This document shows positions 9,001 through 21,774 of a stretch of 64,000 bases of DNA, one piece after another. The notes beneath the pieces were generated by a model, which worked only from the letters and a program-made list of their open reading frames with translations, was not told the DNA's origin and did no database searches. Numbering within the stretch: the first letter of the stretch is position 1; each line of letters starts with the position of its first letter. Made by a program: the position numbers and the translations under genes. Source of the DNA: Drosophila miranda (lineage: Eukaryota; Arthropoda; Insecta; Diptera; Drosophilidae); assembly GCF_003369915.1 (NCBI RefSeq), contig NC_046677.1, positions 7,626,001-7,690,000 of the forward strand. The letters are read 5' to 3'.

Positions 9001-12000
9001 TTTGCATCCAAAAAAAAGCGTAAGAACCTCTCCGAAAGAAGAACCATTTTAAGGAATCCCTTAACAGATAAGTTGCCAATAGCAAACACTTAGGTACCTT
9101 TTGCTCACATTTTTGTCATCCCAAAAACTGAAATAAATATTTTTAGTAGCTTTACAAGAAAACTCCAAAAGAAAAAACCTAACCATTCCAATTGGCAAAA
9201 AGAGGCTGACTAATTTCTTTTAGCCACTTTAGAGGAATTCCATTCCACCTTCTCTATACGCAAGAAATTCCAATCCAATCAAGCGATTCACTTTATCCAT
9301 TTTACGAATCCACTCGGCCATAAAAGTATACTGGCTGGGGCAGATAGAAGCAGCGCAAATGCAGGTTCCTCCACTTGAAGTCCTTAAGTACTTATTGAAA
9401 TCAGATTTAAAATCAAACAAAATGTTACTTCAATTGGCAGAACCAACCCAAAGAAGGACGAAGGACAATGGCGATCAATGTGTGATGATTGCCAGAGAAA
9501 ATGTGAAGAAATGTGGAGCTCTTTGGGTGGGTTTTTTGCGGTTCGCGTTGGGTGGTTAAGCCACAGGTTGATTTCGAAGGGGGCAGGAGGCGCACTGCGA
9601 GTGTCCTGGCCATCCGCTTATCGCCTGAGTGCTGACCGCACTCCCACAGAAAAAAGGACGACCACAAGGAATGAAGGAATCCACGAACGCGTGAGTACAT
9701 TGCACAATTTTGGGGACAAATAAAGTAATCAACGGATTTCACGCAACGTTGGGCAATTTCGGTTACCATTCGGTGTGTCCACTGGCACACAGTGCGTATG
9801 ATTACTGTTTTTGCGGTGACATTTCGTGTGGCAATTATTAGGCGGCGGGCCAGCATCACAGGACAAATGCCATACGGGGGGGACCATCCTGCGGATGGTC
9901 GTCCCATCTGCTCTCAGACACTCCTGCTGCAAACCGTTTATCAATCATTTTTGATTTATGGCCTCCAGTGCGGAGTGGATTGGAGTGCATGGCCAGTTGG
10001 TAGTTGGTAGTAGCTCCTCCCGGGGCGGCTGGTCCATCCAACTAATCGAACAACGAATCGTCCATGTGTGAGTGCACACACACCCATATGAATTTTCGAT
10101 TTATTTTTTATTATTATTTGTTCTCTCTTTTTGCTGTCCGAATGGCCCAAAGGCTTAGCCCCCGAGATGCAAATAAAAATTAACCAAATAAATATTTTGA
10201 TAAGCCCTGAATATCCCTGAACAAATTTGTTTGTTTGTTGTTGTGGTTTTTTTTCGGTCAGTGAGCAATTTATAGATGACATTCCCGTTCCTGAAAGCTT
10301 CACAGTTGACTGACAATCGGAATTAGTTGTCTTCCTGTTCATCCTGGCATCGGGTTTCCTTCCGCTGATTGCATTTTCGCAGCTTGCTCGATGCCCCGCC
10401 GCGCGCGATGCACTGACGCGATGCATTTTATGCACTCCGCGTGGAAGTCAGCCAAGTGTCAGGCGATTTAATCGAGTAATATATCGCTTCAAGTATGAAA
10501 TGGGCATTTAGCAGGGAGAGATGAGCCATGGCAAAAGCATGCTTTCTCAGTGACCTTTCGTGACACTGCAGAAGCAGAAACACTCTATCAATGACCTTTA
10601 ATGACAGTCAAGAAGCCGCAAGGCCTTGGGATGATGACAAATAAACTAAAGACTAAAGAGTTCATGAGGAAATGCAACAGGCGAATGTCTTTTAATTGAA
10701 TGAAGGAGGAAGAGTAAATAAGAAACTGCAGAGCTCACTTTAGGCACAATCTATAAAAGTCTCTCAAATAGTTTCAATCTAAGTCATTCTTGTCTGACTT
10801 TAGTTAACCATATATATTTATACACATTCCCTTTTTCTTTATAAAATACAAAAGCCTCGGGACACCTTTCTTTTCACATCCTTTTGTGGCTTCTTCCAAT
10901 CAACAAAAGCTCAATACGCAGTTCAACTTCAAGCAGATGTTTCAGGAATCAAAGTATCACAGTCTAATCGGGTATTAGTATCCTTCTGCTCCAAATGAAA
11001 TTCGAATTCATCAACAACCTTGGGGGCATATTCAAATCGCTTCAACTGGAATTGGCAAAGCGTTTAACCAAAGTGTTGGAAGTCAGCTTTTGGCCATGGT
11101 TTAACCCAAATCAACTGTTGCTTAGTCAGCAAATACATTTGTCTAATGAGATCCTTGGTTATTCGCATACCTCTGGGCGCCACACACACACGCACACACA
11201 GACCGAAAATCCCACCTTGACCAAATGGTCTGGGATTTGGCCAGAGAACTGGGATGGGAAGAGAGATCTGCCTTGGAGACTGGGGGCTGCAGCCAGGACT
11301 AAAGTGAAACACGAGAGTCAGACATTGAAATTGCATTGCGTTGATTATGGTGTCCAACAACAAGACACCACCTCCTTCTGGCCCACTCAGGACAGGACCT
11401 CTCTGGCCCCTTGGCTTTTGTCGACTGTCGCACCGCACCGGTGGCCCCGCTGTGTTGGTAACTGAAAACGTACTTATGATTGCCGCCGTGGTAGTGGAAG
11501 AGGGAGTGGAAGTGGGAGTCCTGTGTTGGGTGGGGGGTTCACACGAGTGGGTCATAGTTGAAATTGAATTTGGGTCATTCAATCCCAATGCCAGGGCTAC
11601 ACGTTGGCTCCAGGAATGACTCCTTTGCCTACAAAACAATCACAAATACATATGTATGTACATGTTGCACGTGCTTTCATTTTGTTGCCCTGTTATGTTG
11701 GTCCTTGTGGAAGGCATATTGCGTTGAGGGAAGGATAGTTTCTATTCTCTAAATACCGCTTCCCATTAATTTCATTAAAATCCACATTTCTCTCAGTGTT
11801 TAAGGAGGATTGCTTAAAGAGCATAAATTCTTAAAGATGGTCCTCTGAAATGTCAACAAAATAATTATGGAAAATTATGGAACCACAGTACAGCCAGTAC
11901 ATTAAATTTTCATACACCCAAATGAAAATTGCGTGTACGATGAATTGATGGAGGCGGGGAGGATGGAGATGCCTATCACATCAGGAAGTCGGAAAGCAAA

Positions 12001-15000
12001 GGAAAATTCCTCTTGCCCCGTTGTAATTGGATGCTTATTGAATTAGTGACAAAGTCGTTGTTGGGATTGGGATTGGAGAGGTCGTACAACCCGCTGTGTG
12101 TGTTGCTAGCTGCCCTGCCATTTTAGATATTCATCAAATTATATGTATTCCGTTTGTCAAATTAAGCAAACAACCACAAGATTGATTTGGATTTGTCCTG
12201 GCAGACATTTTCCTCCAGCCTTGATTTGCCTCCCGTGATTTGGGATGTGTGAGATGCTGGCATCTCTGTGGCATCTTAACTGATTAGTGGACTAAAGCAC
12301 TGAGTACTAGAGAGAGAGAGAGAGAGAGCTAATAAGCTGGCTAAATGTCCACAAACTGACCAAACAATCTTTAGGCATCCCTTCTGCTACTTTGCTTGGG
12401 AAAATCCCACTCAAGACTTTTTCTAACACCTTAATTCCAATGAAAGGTTCGCCCGGTCTTAAGGATCCAATCATTCAGTGATACCCCAAATGCCAATCGA
12501 TTAGAGAAATCAACTATAAATCAATGGGAAATCAACAGTATAGAAATCTGACAATTTGAAGCAGCAAATAAAATATCTTTCAAAGCAAACAATTTATGTC
12601 CATCAATCAAAGGCAATAATCTTTCGAAGATAAGATATGATTAACTTGAAAATTAAGTTATAATAACGCGTGATGGTGCCTTGACACTTATTGTTTGAGA
12701 GACGATTGGTCTATTCTCTTAATATTTATAATCTTTAAATACATTTTTTCTATTTTATTTAGAAAATATTTAAGCAAAGAACTTGTCAGACAGAAATCAA
12801 AGAAAATGAGGTTGGAATATGTAGGAATAGATAATATGGTTCTTTAAGGTTTTTTGTAGGCTAGGTAAGGGCTAGAAAGACAACGAATAAAACGATTGAT
12901 TAAGGCTTGACAAGGGTACGAAAACCCTTTGGTTCTGCAAGGTAAATGCCAGATGCCACAAGGAGAGGTTAAAGGTTAAGGTTAAAGAAGGTTTATGAAA
13001 TAAAATGTATAATAATTTTAAAGGAAAATAAATTAAGAATATTTATGACCAAAAAAATTAAGTTAAGAATGGCACACCGATTCTTTTAACGAATTAAAAT
13101 CCTATCCCAAAAGTCCCAAAACCCATGGACCTTTACTCCAAATTTCAATTATCAAACAGGTTTAATAACTGCTACTAAAAGGTCACGTCACAAGACATTA
13201 GCTAATTATAACTAACGCTTAATGGTTATGTACCATTAAAAAAAAAAATGTCAAAGAAAAGTTTCTGCACTTCCTCGTGGGAGAAAAACTTCGTCACGAA
13301 GTTTTCTTTATACTCTTTACGAGGAGACAGAGACACCATCGTCGTCATGCTCATCACCAGCCTGTTCATGTTGTGGATAACCCGAGCGTTTCTTGGATGC
13401 CAGCAACAATGAACAAATTGTTGACCCGACCAGAGAGGCAGGTGGCAGTCGGCACTCGGTTGTTGGGTCGGGGCAGGGCAAGGTGCCACATGTAAAGACA
13501 ATGAGGTGGAAAAGGTGAGCACAGGAGACAGGTGAGGCGAGGCGGAACATTTAACTTTCGGAGGCTAAAAGCTTTGCCCCACCACAACCCGCCACAGGAG
13601 GCAACACAACATCCTCCAGGGAATTGCCACGCGAGCGAGCCCTGCTCTGCCCATTTCTCAAGACTTGGATGAGGATAAGGATGAGGATGTGGCTGTGGCA
13701 GAGGCAGAGGCACTACCTGGGCCACTCTTTACATTTACTTAAAAATTCATTGCGACCCAAGGAATTCTTTTATTTTTGTTGTTACATCTTGTCCTGCTTC
13801 GTGGCCTGAATCTTTAAAATTGATGAAAAATTATGCCAAAAATGTCGGCAACAGATTAAAATAATTGCACTCTACTCGAGCGGGGTTGAAGCTGGTGAAG
13901 TTTCTGTCGGCCATTTGGTTTTATGGTTAACAGAACAAGCCACAAATTGTTCGGGCAACAGGTTTAGACCTAATGGGAATTTGGTGTTAGCCCGAATGCT
14001 TTAGCTTTTTGCTCTGTATTTCGCATTCAAATCTAGGGAATTTGTGAATTGGCCTCAGGTGATTTGGCATTGTTGCGTTCGTTTCAGTTTCTTTTTGATT
14101 TCCGTCTTTTGTTTGCCACCATTTGGGAGTTTTATGTGATTCTTTGATGAGTTTTCTTTGGAGAAAGAGGTCTCTCCTCTCGAAGTTTGGTTAGGCAAAT
14201 GTTTGAAATAAATTATAGATACTCAGACACATTCACGATTGTTTTGGGGTATATTTTAGGGAATTTATATGTATTTAGCTGGAATGGTGCTCAAATTTTG
14301 GATATTTTTGTGGCCTAAAAAATGTTTATCTGCTTGGAATTTCATTCGTTTCCTAAAATTTGTATCAAAACTTTTAAAGACTACTATTCAATTGTTTATT
14401 AACTAATTTATAAAATAACATAATTTGTAACATATGTATGTATTTTTCTTTATTATTATTCACTTCCTGCACAAATAAAAATATTGCAAAAGAGCTTTGC
14501 CTACTTCCCGGGGCAACGACAAAGGGCAAAAACTGTTGCCTACTTTCGGGAGCACCGCATATAAGGATCTACAAATGCAATATGTGGCTCGTGTAACAAA
14601 AGGAATCCTTAGGAAAACGATGAACTAAGCAAGGAATAAGAACTTGGAAAATACTTTTGCACTTTTGTAAAGTTTCCCCACAAACATCAGTGCCACGTAA
14701 CGCGGCAGAGGCAAAGTGCGTCATAAAAAGTGGGAAAATATTCAAATGAAACAAAGACCTCCAACTATGCTTTGGGGAAAATCCAAAGAAAATGAAGAGG
14801 GCAAATTGGATATGCATTTGCTTATTTTAAAAAAAAAAAAAAAAAACAATGAAAATTGTCTGTACGTTTGCATTTTTTCCAAAATATAAAGACAGAAACT
14901 TGTGTGTGCTGTGCCTTTGAAAAAAATAAAGATACTTGTGGCAAAAGTTTTGCTAAATACTTTGTTAAAGGAATTTTTGTACAGGCCACTATAACACACA

Positions 15001-17344
15001 CACACACAAATTGCAAACCCCAATCTCCCGTCATCATGTGCGCCAGTTGTCAACATATGTATACGTATACGTATCGATGTCAATACAGTGGCTGTGGGCT
15101 GCTCTTTCACTTTCGCTTGATTGCATTGTCAGGTCTCTAAGCCCCCTCTTCCTCCTCCCGCAGGGAGCTCTCCTCTCTATCATTCGAGTCCTCTATTTGT
15201 TGCCTGATAAACTGGCAGTTGGAATGACGCTTGTTGGTTTGCTTGCTTATGTTTTATGAGCATTGTTGCCACAAAGTTCTCGCCCCCCTCGTCCCGTTCA
15301 GTTTGCATTGAATTTCTGTTTCTGTTTGCAAAATGTAAATGTTGCTCCTCGATATCACAAAGCTTTGAACTGCAGAAGTCTTTCCAGAGCAGAGCTATAT
15401 GTATTTTGCAATTCAGTGTTGCCTGTTGAAATAGTTATCCCGCCTTTAATTGCCTTTTGGTTTGGTTTAAATAAGGTTTTTGCTGTTCAAATGGTTTATA
15501 GCCTGCCAAAGGATATGAATTGTGCTTTTGGAAACACTCGGCAGGCTCATTGAACTGGAAAAGTACACAAGTGGAGGCCCCAGGGGGAGCATACTCCTTA
15601 GGGTTCATGGATTTCGATTTTGCTTAAGCCACAGTTGAAGACTCTTCTTGAGTGGAAGTTTAATCGGAAAACAGAGGTATCACAGAGGTACTTTTCATAT
15701 AATTTTCTTTTTATTTTAATATTCCTTTCAATTTTCGAAATGAACATTTCTAAGCGCCAAATAAGTGCTCATCTGTGCAAAGAATTTTCTCTAAGCCACG
15801 TTTTGAGCATTCGACTTCAATTTTTTTTCGTTTCGAGCTGAGAAGCGTGAAGAGTATTTAATTTAAATGCCGGTCATAAATGTTCAAACATTTTTTAAAG
15901 CGAATTTATTACAAAAAAGCAAACTTTGTCATACAAACAATTCAGCAACGGAGGAAACATGCGGGTAAAATGGAGAGTCGATGGAGAGTTTAAGCAAACA
16001 CTCTGGAAGGAGGACCCGGCACACATAAAAGCCATAACACCATAGCATATCTGCGGGGAGTCTGTGTGGAGAGAATGTGCGGTGGGGGGATGAGACGGAT
16101 GGATGCATGTCTTATCACAGAAGAGGAATGGTATGGCGTGGCAGCATCAGCACCCGAGAATGCTTATAGGAAAATGCAACATAAAATACTTTTTAAATGT
16201 GAATAAATATTTGGCACGGTTACGTTAAGGAGCAAGTACCATCAAAGGTGGGTATATGAGGTGGGGGATGGGTAATGCAAATGGAGAGTGAAAATTTATA
16301 TCTTTCCTGCAGGGCACAAATGAAAAATGAAAATAAATATTACCCCGAGAGGAGCAGGATCATGAGCTCAAAAATGCACTAAAAGGATTAAAATGTATGT
16401 CGTATCATTAAAGATAAATTATGAAGAGAATGTATCAAAAGTTCTAGCGAAAAAATTTTACCTCAAAAACCAACAGAAAAGAACAAACAAAAACTCAAAC
16501 AAAAATTTGTTGAAAAATTCCAATTTAAAAATATATATTAAAAACCTCAGATCCGGCTTAAAGTTCATCAAAAGCCACACCATAATATCTTTTTAATACC
16601 CCATAACTCTCATTAACCAAAGAGTCTGCTCGTATAAGCCGTATCTATGATGATTTATAGCTCTTTTTTGAGCAAACTTTTAATGATTTTTCCCACACTA
16701 AAATTGCACTTAATTTAACCCGAAAGTCGGGTAACTTTTTATGCAATTTCCAATTCAAAGGCCTAATTGAAGGCATAAACATATCTGACTGGAGAATCGT
16801 GCTTCCAATTATATTTTACACCGTAAAAACTGGCATTATTATCATCATTATTATTCGCCCCGTGCCATAAGACTTTAATAAATGGGGAAATAATCCCCGA
16901 AATGGTGTCTATCGGAGGAGTATTTTTGAATTTATGGAACGGGCTCCAGTCCGTGAAGAACCCATCAAAGGGAGTCCACGGAGGAGACGAAACCCACATT
17001 GATGTGGAGACCACGGAGGACCCATTGAAGTCTAAAGCGTGGCAGGCATCAGAATAAGGAATGTTATGCCATTGTGCTCTGGGTGTTTGCTTTGCTTCCG
17101 CCGGGAGCATGATAATTTTGTGCCGGGGATTCCCCCAGCTCTGCCACGATGATTAGCATGCATATGTGTGTGTGTTACGGAGGGGCCAAAGTTCTCTGGA
17201 GCTTCTGGTAAACAACACTGGCACAACAATTTAATTAATAAAAATATGCAAATTTAATTAGAAGAACGGACAACCGGGGGAGCGCTTGTTAAGAACAATT
17301 TTATTCGAAAGTTTTCTAGAACATTTTGGGTGTTCAGTTTAAGC

Positions 17345-17485
17345 CCTTTTTTGTTGGAGGATTAGCCACGCTCAAGTGGTGAAATTTTCTGCTTTTAGCC
17401 ACCATCAAGTGACGATTTTTACTGCGTTTTAGGCAGGAATTTTGAGGTTTTTTCAGCGCACTCAAGTGCTGAATTTTCTGCCTTG
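17345..17485 (+). repeat. Degenerate three-copy direct repeat
   Basis: CGCTCAAGTGGTGAAATTTT, CATCAAGTGACGATTTTTAC and CACTCAAGTGCTGAATTTTC, each running on into CTGC or TGC, recur at roughly 50-bp spacing. A second short duplication (GAAAACCAAGAAAGACCATT and its variant) follows at about 17612-17675. Confidence 0.5.
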
Positions 17486-18732
17486 TTGAAGACTTTAGTC
17501 TAATAATTTTTTAATTGATGCCCACGTTAAGGTTCAGGTACATCTTCGCACTTCCCACTTCAATTAATTGTGTATGAAAAAGTTTCCACATCATTCCACT
17601 TCGACCCAGAGAAAACCAAGAAAGACCATTCAAAAAGAGCGCATTTGGATGCGGGGGAAAACCAGGAAAGACCATTAAAAAAAGCTTATGAACGGAAGTA
17701 CTACTGGCACCCAAATCAACTGCCTTCTTACAGTATTTTCTGCTGTCTGTTCACGTATTTTTCTTTGGTAAATTTAAAGAAAACATTGTGGTTTCAGTTC
17801 AAAGCATTTAAATAAATAACCCAAGGGTGGACCCTTAAAATAAGTAGTTTTCAACGCCTGTCATCCGACATTTTATGCACCTGAGCCACAAGTTCTCTCT
17901 CGGTTTTCGGTTTTCAGGTCTCGGTTTTGCCTGCTCCCACAGTTTGCCCCAAACAAATGTGGTAATATAAAATGGCCAAAATGTGTAGGAATTCGAATTG
18001 TGTGGCCAAAACAGTGGGACGGAGTGTGAAATTTATTGATTGAAAATGTAATTGCAAAATAGTATTTGTTGCTTAAGGGAAATCCTCTTGGCTTAAGAGA
18101 CATTTATGAAAGATATTTTGGTGGAAATAAATACTTTTGAATGCTGTATTTATTTAAGAATATTTGTGCAAAAGATTGTATTTCTTAGAAGCGAATGGAG
18201 GGTGGAGTCTGGAGATTATTTTGGACACATTTTGGCATCCTTTAGGAAGAGCAAAACGTGCCAAATCTACAGAATATTTATAAAAAATATTACTTTTAAA
18301 AAACGTAAAAAAAATTACACAGTCCTATTTCATAGTTTTATTTTTGAATCCCATTCCCGTAACAAATTCCATTCAAAGCTTAATAAAAAATGTGAGGAAA
18401 AGAAAAGGATTAAAAGGATTTCCTCTCCTATTCGACTCCACTGTTAAAATCACTTTTCCTCTCTTATTCCACAGTTAAGCGGCTTTCGCGCTGCGCACAT
18501 TTAAATACATTTTTAATTTTCATCACTTTTCAATTATTTTGTTTTTCTATAATTTTAATTTGATCTACATGCGGATTTCACTGCCGTTTATTCTTCAATA
18601 AAACGAAAATGAATTGCTCATTAGTTATAAATGGGAATTTGTGACTAAAGCCAGAAACATAATTGTTTCGCGAAACATACAATTCCGCTGAGTTTAAAGT
18701 AAAGTTTTGCGGAGAAAATACCAGTACAGGAC

Positions 18733-18752
18733 TCAGTGATTCGAATCACTGA
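18733..18752. repeat. Perfect 20-bp palindrome
   Basis: The sequence TCAGTGATTCGAATCACTGA equals its own reverse complement over all 20 bases; symmetry fails at the next base pair outward. Confidence 0.8.
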
Positions 18753-18879
18753 ACAGATGAGCAATTCCGGGCCAAATACGGTTGATCTTTGATGCGGGGG
18801 GGGGGAGTTTAATTGCCATTGCTTGAAAATGTTTAAGCCAAACGGCTGCGGAAAATATTTATGAAAATGATTTCCAACA

Positions 18880-19145
18880 CACATGTTTCAGCCCAGAACT
18901 TCCTCTTGATTTCAAGCCAAGAACTTCTGCTACATTTTTAAACCAAGGTCTTCTTCAACATGTTTAAGCTAAAAAGCTTTCTCATTATGTTTCAGCCAAG
19001 AGCTTCGAAATACGTTTAGGCCAAGAACTTCCTCTACATATTATTAAGCCAAGAAGAAATCCTGTACATATTTAAGCCTAAGAGCATCCTCAACATATTT
19101 AAGCCGTGAACTGCCTCCACATATTTAAGCCAAGCACTTTAAGAA
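18880..19145 (+). repeat. Degenerate minisatellite, about 26-28 bp unit, roughly ten copies
   Basis: Units follow a consensus of about AAGCCAAGAACTTCCTCTAC followed by ATATTT. Clear copies start at about 18916, 19018, 19047, 19075, 19101 and 19127, with more diverged copies between. It is not coding. The neighbouring sequence lacks the pattern. Confidence 0.7.
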
Positions 19146-20381
19146 GCTAATGCCAAAGTTTCGGGAAATTGCAGTAGGAAAACTCTCAAAGCCTCCCACA
19201 AAAATTACCAAAACTACAAGGACGATCCAGTATGAGGGCCGCATAAAGCTTTAAATGATTGCGATAATCCAAAAGGACTTACTTGGTAATAAGACCAGCG
19301 CAGGGTCGACTTCAATTTTGCAAAATAAAATAAAGATTTCCCAGATACAACAAGGAATAAAAAGGTCGCCTAGGCCAAAAGCCAAAAGCACAAGAGCGGA
19401 GGCGAAGCAACAAATGTCCCGGGCTCAGCACACATCATCGAGAAGGACATCATGGAAACAATGGCGGACTGGGGGTTTCCATGTTGACTTTATGGCTTAG
19501 GCCGGGGCTAAGAAGCCATATCCAAAAGGCCAAAGACGAGATATTTACAGATTTATAAACATATGAAATTTTGAGCCATAAAAACATAATTAAGTGGAAG
19601 ATGAAACGGTAGGTAGAAACAACAAAAAGGTCAACAATAGATCTAGAAAAAGATTTTGGAATCAACTTTTGCATTTGGCTTATTAGAAAATCATAAATTT
19701 GGAGACACTTTTGACTGAACTAAAAAATAAAAGCGAACAGAATACATCATTTAATTAATGCGGAATGAATATCATTATTAGAATTTGATAAAGATATTTG
19801 ATAAAAATATTGTGTAGCAATTGTGTTCAAATAAACCAAATAGAACCATATTATAAATAACATCAAAAATGTATTAATCCATTTAACTACCATTTTCAGT
19901 TACCTTGAAATAAGATGAAACCACTACAATTATGATTTCCCTAGAAATTCTGCAGAAATCTTAGCTAAAGATAAGTTTTCCGACGGCTAATATAATTCTT
20001 AAATAACATTGTAGAATATTTATTAAAAGAACACTACAAAAAAATTACCCGACGGCTTTTTCAGTTGATCAAATAAAAATAAAAATAGAAAAAAAGGACA
20101 TAAAATATCGAAAAACATTTTGAATATAAAAAGAAACAAATTCATACATTTAGTACGTCGAAAAAAGGTATAAGCTCTATGATTTAAAATAAATTGAGTA
20201 CTAAAGGACGTAAGAAATATTTGTAAGCTCAGAAATTTGTTATAAATTGTTTAAAAAATGTACAAAGTAAAAGTATTTTTCGAAGATTTCGAGAGAGAAT
20301 TAATTTAAAAAAGAAGTGTTCTCTTCTATTTGATCTTAACTATATTATTATCATAAGACATTAATATTTTATAAAACTCAC

Positions 20382-20511
20382 CTTTTTCACGAAAATGCAC
20401 AGACAAAAGCGTATTTTTTTTAAATTCCTTTTACACAAATATCAGTTTGTTAATTTATTTGTTATTTCAGAAACTTCACTGGAATATACACGGAAACTAT
20501 GTTCGAAAACT
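20382..20511 (-). promoter_or_regulatory. Dh31: Candidate Dh31 promoter and first 5' UTR exon
   Basis: On the minus strand a TATTTAAA box (20547-20540) is followed 30 bp later by a consensus initiator TCAGTT with A(+1) at 20511. The following 130 nt is AT-rich leader without a sustained frame and ends at a strong donor, AAAAAG|GTGAGT (20382/20381). The next same-strand acceptor tied to a known gene start is Dh31's at 5110. A Dh31 mRNA with a 15.3-kb first intron is therefore the simplest reading. Use by an unknown transcript cannot be excluded. Confidence 0.55.
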
Positions 20512-20547
20512 GAGCCGAACACTCTCAGAATTTTCCAACTTTAAATA

Positions 20548-21287
20548 GGGTTAACATTAACCATCAGTGCTCTGCTCTGCGGGTGCTCTGCTGCTTTGGA
20601 TGCTGGGTGACTGCACCACTTTGAGTGTGAAACGTGAGTGAAATCGGCAGCCCAAGGAGCCAGCGATTTATACGAGGCGAGTGGCAAGCCGATGGCCAGC
20701 CGAGGATACGAAAGATTTCAACGGTTTCGGTTTCAGGTGGGGAGAGCCGATTGCCAGGGACCGACGCACGGAGCCGAAGAGCTCCCACACAGCCCCCTGT
20801 CCCCAAAATATGTATGATTTTGCGGGTTTGGGGATTGTGCGCAATCATTGCGGATCCGGCAGACTACAAATGTACGTATACGCAACACGTGGCAATTTGT
20901 GGCCATAATTGTGAGGTGCTTTTCCCTTCTATCCAATCTGTTTATTAATCATCAATTACGCACAATTATCGAATCGGGGATCCATCGATCATGCTATCAG
21001 TATCGCACTAATCAGCATCAGATTATTTTCAATTAGTTGCCCGTGGCAGCTGTCAGTCGCCAAATCCAATATAAATCCCCCTCTGAATGCTTATTAATTC
21101 TTGTAGGGCATTATCAAGTAATTGGTATTGTGCCACATTCGTGGACTCCATTCCATGACTAAGCACTGGAGATTACTATATATGAAATATTACTATCCCC
21201 AAATTATTCAACTGTTATGCACACGCAGATCAATGCGATATGTACGTAAATATCATGATGATGATAAAAATCATGGATATCAAAAGG
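20548..21287. other. Upstream region of the Dh31 candidate promoter
   Basis: This is higher-complexity, GC-richer DNA than its flanks, with no supported exon. A minus-strand AATAAA (20945-20940) could end the micro-gene transcript at 21288-21648. Confidence 0.4.
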
Positions 21288-21648
21288 TTACGCCCATTCT
21301 GTTGGATTTAATTGAAAAGGTCTGCATATTCTAGCGTGGGTATGACCGTATGAACTGATAAATAATTGATATATTTCCATTAGAGACTGTTAAATGTCAT
21401 TTTCAAAGTTTAAATAAAAATTATAATATGTACTACTCACCAGATAAACTCGAGAATGCACGGTGATCGCTTAGACATACTTTTCTTTTCTGCAAAATCC
21501 ATAACGAGAAAATATGATATCATTTTGAAAAGTATGGAAATTTATCTTTAAGATACGTACCATGCTCTTGTCGTTTTCTTTTCCGCTTTACGCGACATTT
21601 AACGATTTCTGTTAAGGCCAAAGCCGTCGTAGCCACCCTCTGTAACAT
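21288..21648 (-). CDS. Candidate three-exon micro-gene, basic protein
   Basis: The minus-strand ATG at 21648 opens 29 codons (MLQRVATTALALTEIVKC, then a RVKRKRKRQEH basic run). A CATG|GTACGT donor ends the exon (21561/21560). A 71-bp intron ends TTTTGCAG, and exon 2 (21489-21441) continues the frame (KKSMSKRSPCILEFI) to a TG|GTGAGT donor. Two acceptors are possible. One at 21388-21387 leaves a 54-bp intron and a 47-aa product. One at 21356-21355 leaves an 86-bp intron and a 67-aa product ending RPFQLNPTEWA at 21288. A TATAAAAA box lies at 21774-21767. Two canonical junctions that preserve frame argue for a gene, but the size is small and I know no family. Confidence 0.4.
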
Positions 21649-21749
21649 ATTGCTTTCAATATTTTCCACCTATCTTGGCTTCACATAAACAAAATTTAAA
21701 AAAAAATGTTCTGAATTTTTAACAATTTTGTAAACACTTGGGTTTGCTG

Positions 21750-21774
21750 CACGTGTGAGTACGTTGTTTTTATA
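21750..21774 (-). promoter_or_regulatory. TATA box and E-box upstream of the micro-gene
   Basis: TATAAAAA (21774-21767, minus) and CACGTG (21755-21750) lie about 100 bp upstream of the candidate ATG at 21648. No good initiator is seen at +1. Confidence 0.35.

Larger units (their letters stand above)
9001..20381. other. Long non-coding stretch, probable first intron of Dh31
   Basis: No exon with family support was found on either strand. Open frames here (longest 191 codons, 11639-11064 minus) lack coding character. Simple repeats include (AG)n at 12308-12328, an A-run at 14829-14846 and a CA tract at about 14994-15008. Structured repeats are listed separately. The stretch is bounded on the right by a 5' exon donor at 20381 on the minus strand and could hold the enhancers for neuronal and gut Dh31 expression, which is inference. 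Confidence 0.5.

Noticed and set aside
9425-9907. 160-codon minus-strand frame
   Set aside because: Low-likelihood composition and no homologous motif; adjacent overlapping frames on both strands suggest chance.
10750-10790. TATA-like CTATAAAAG on plus
   Set aside because: No initiator at proper spacing and no exon downstream.
11064-11639. 191-codon minus-strand frame in the long intron
   Set aside because: No splice structure, family motif or codon pattern; overlaps open frames in two other registers.
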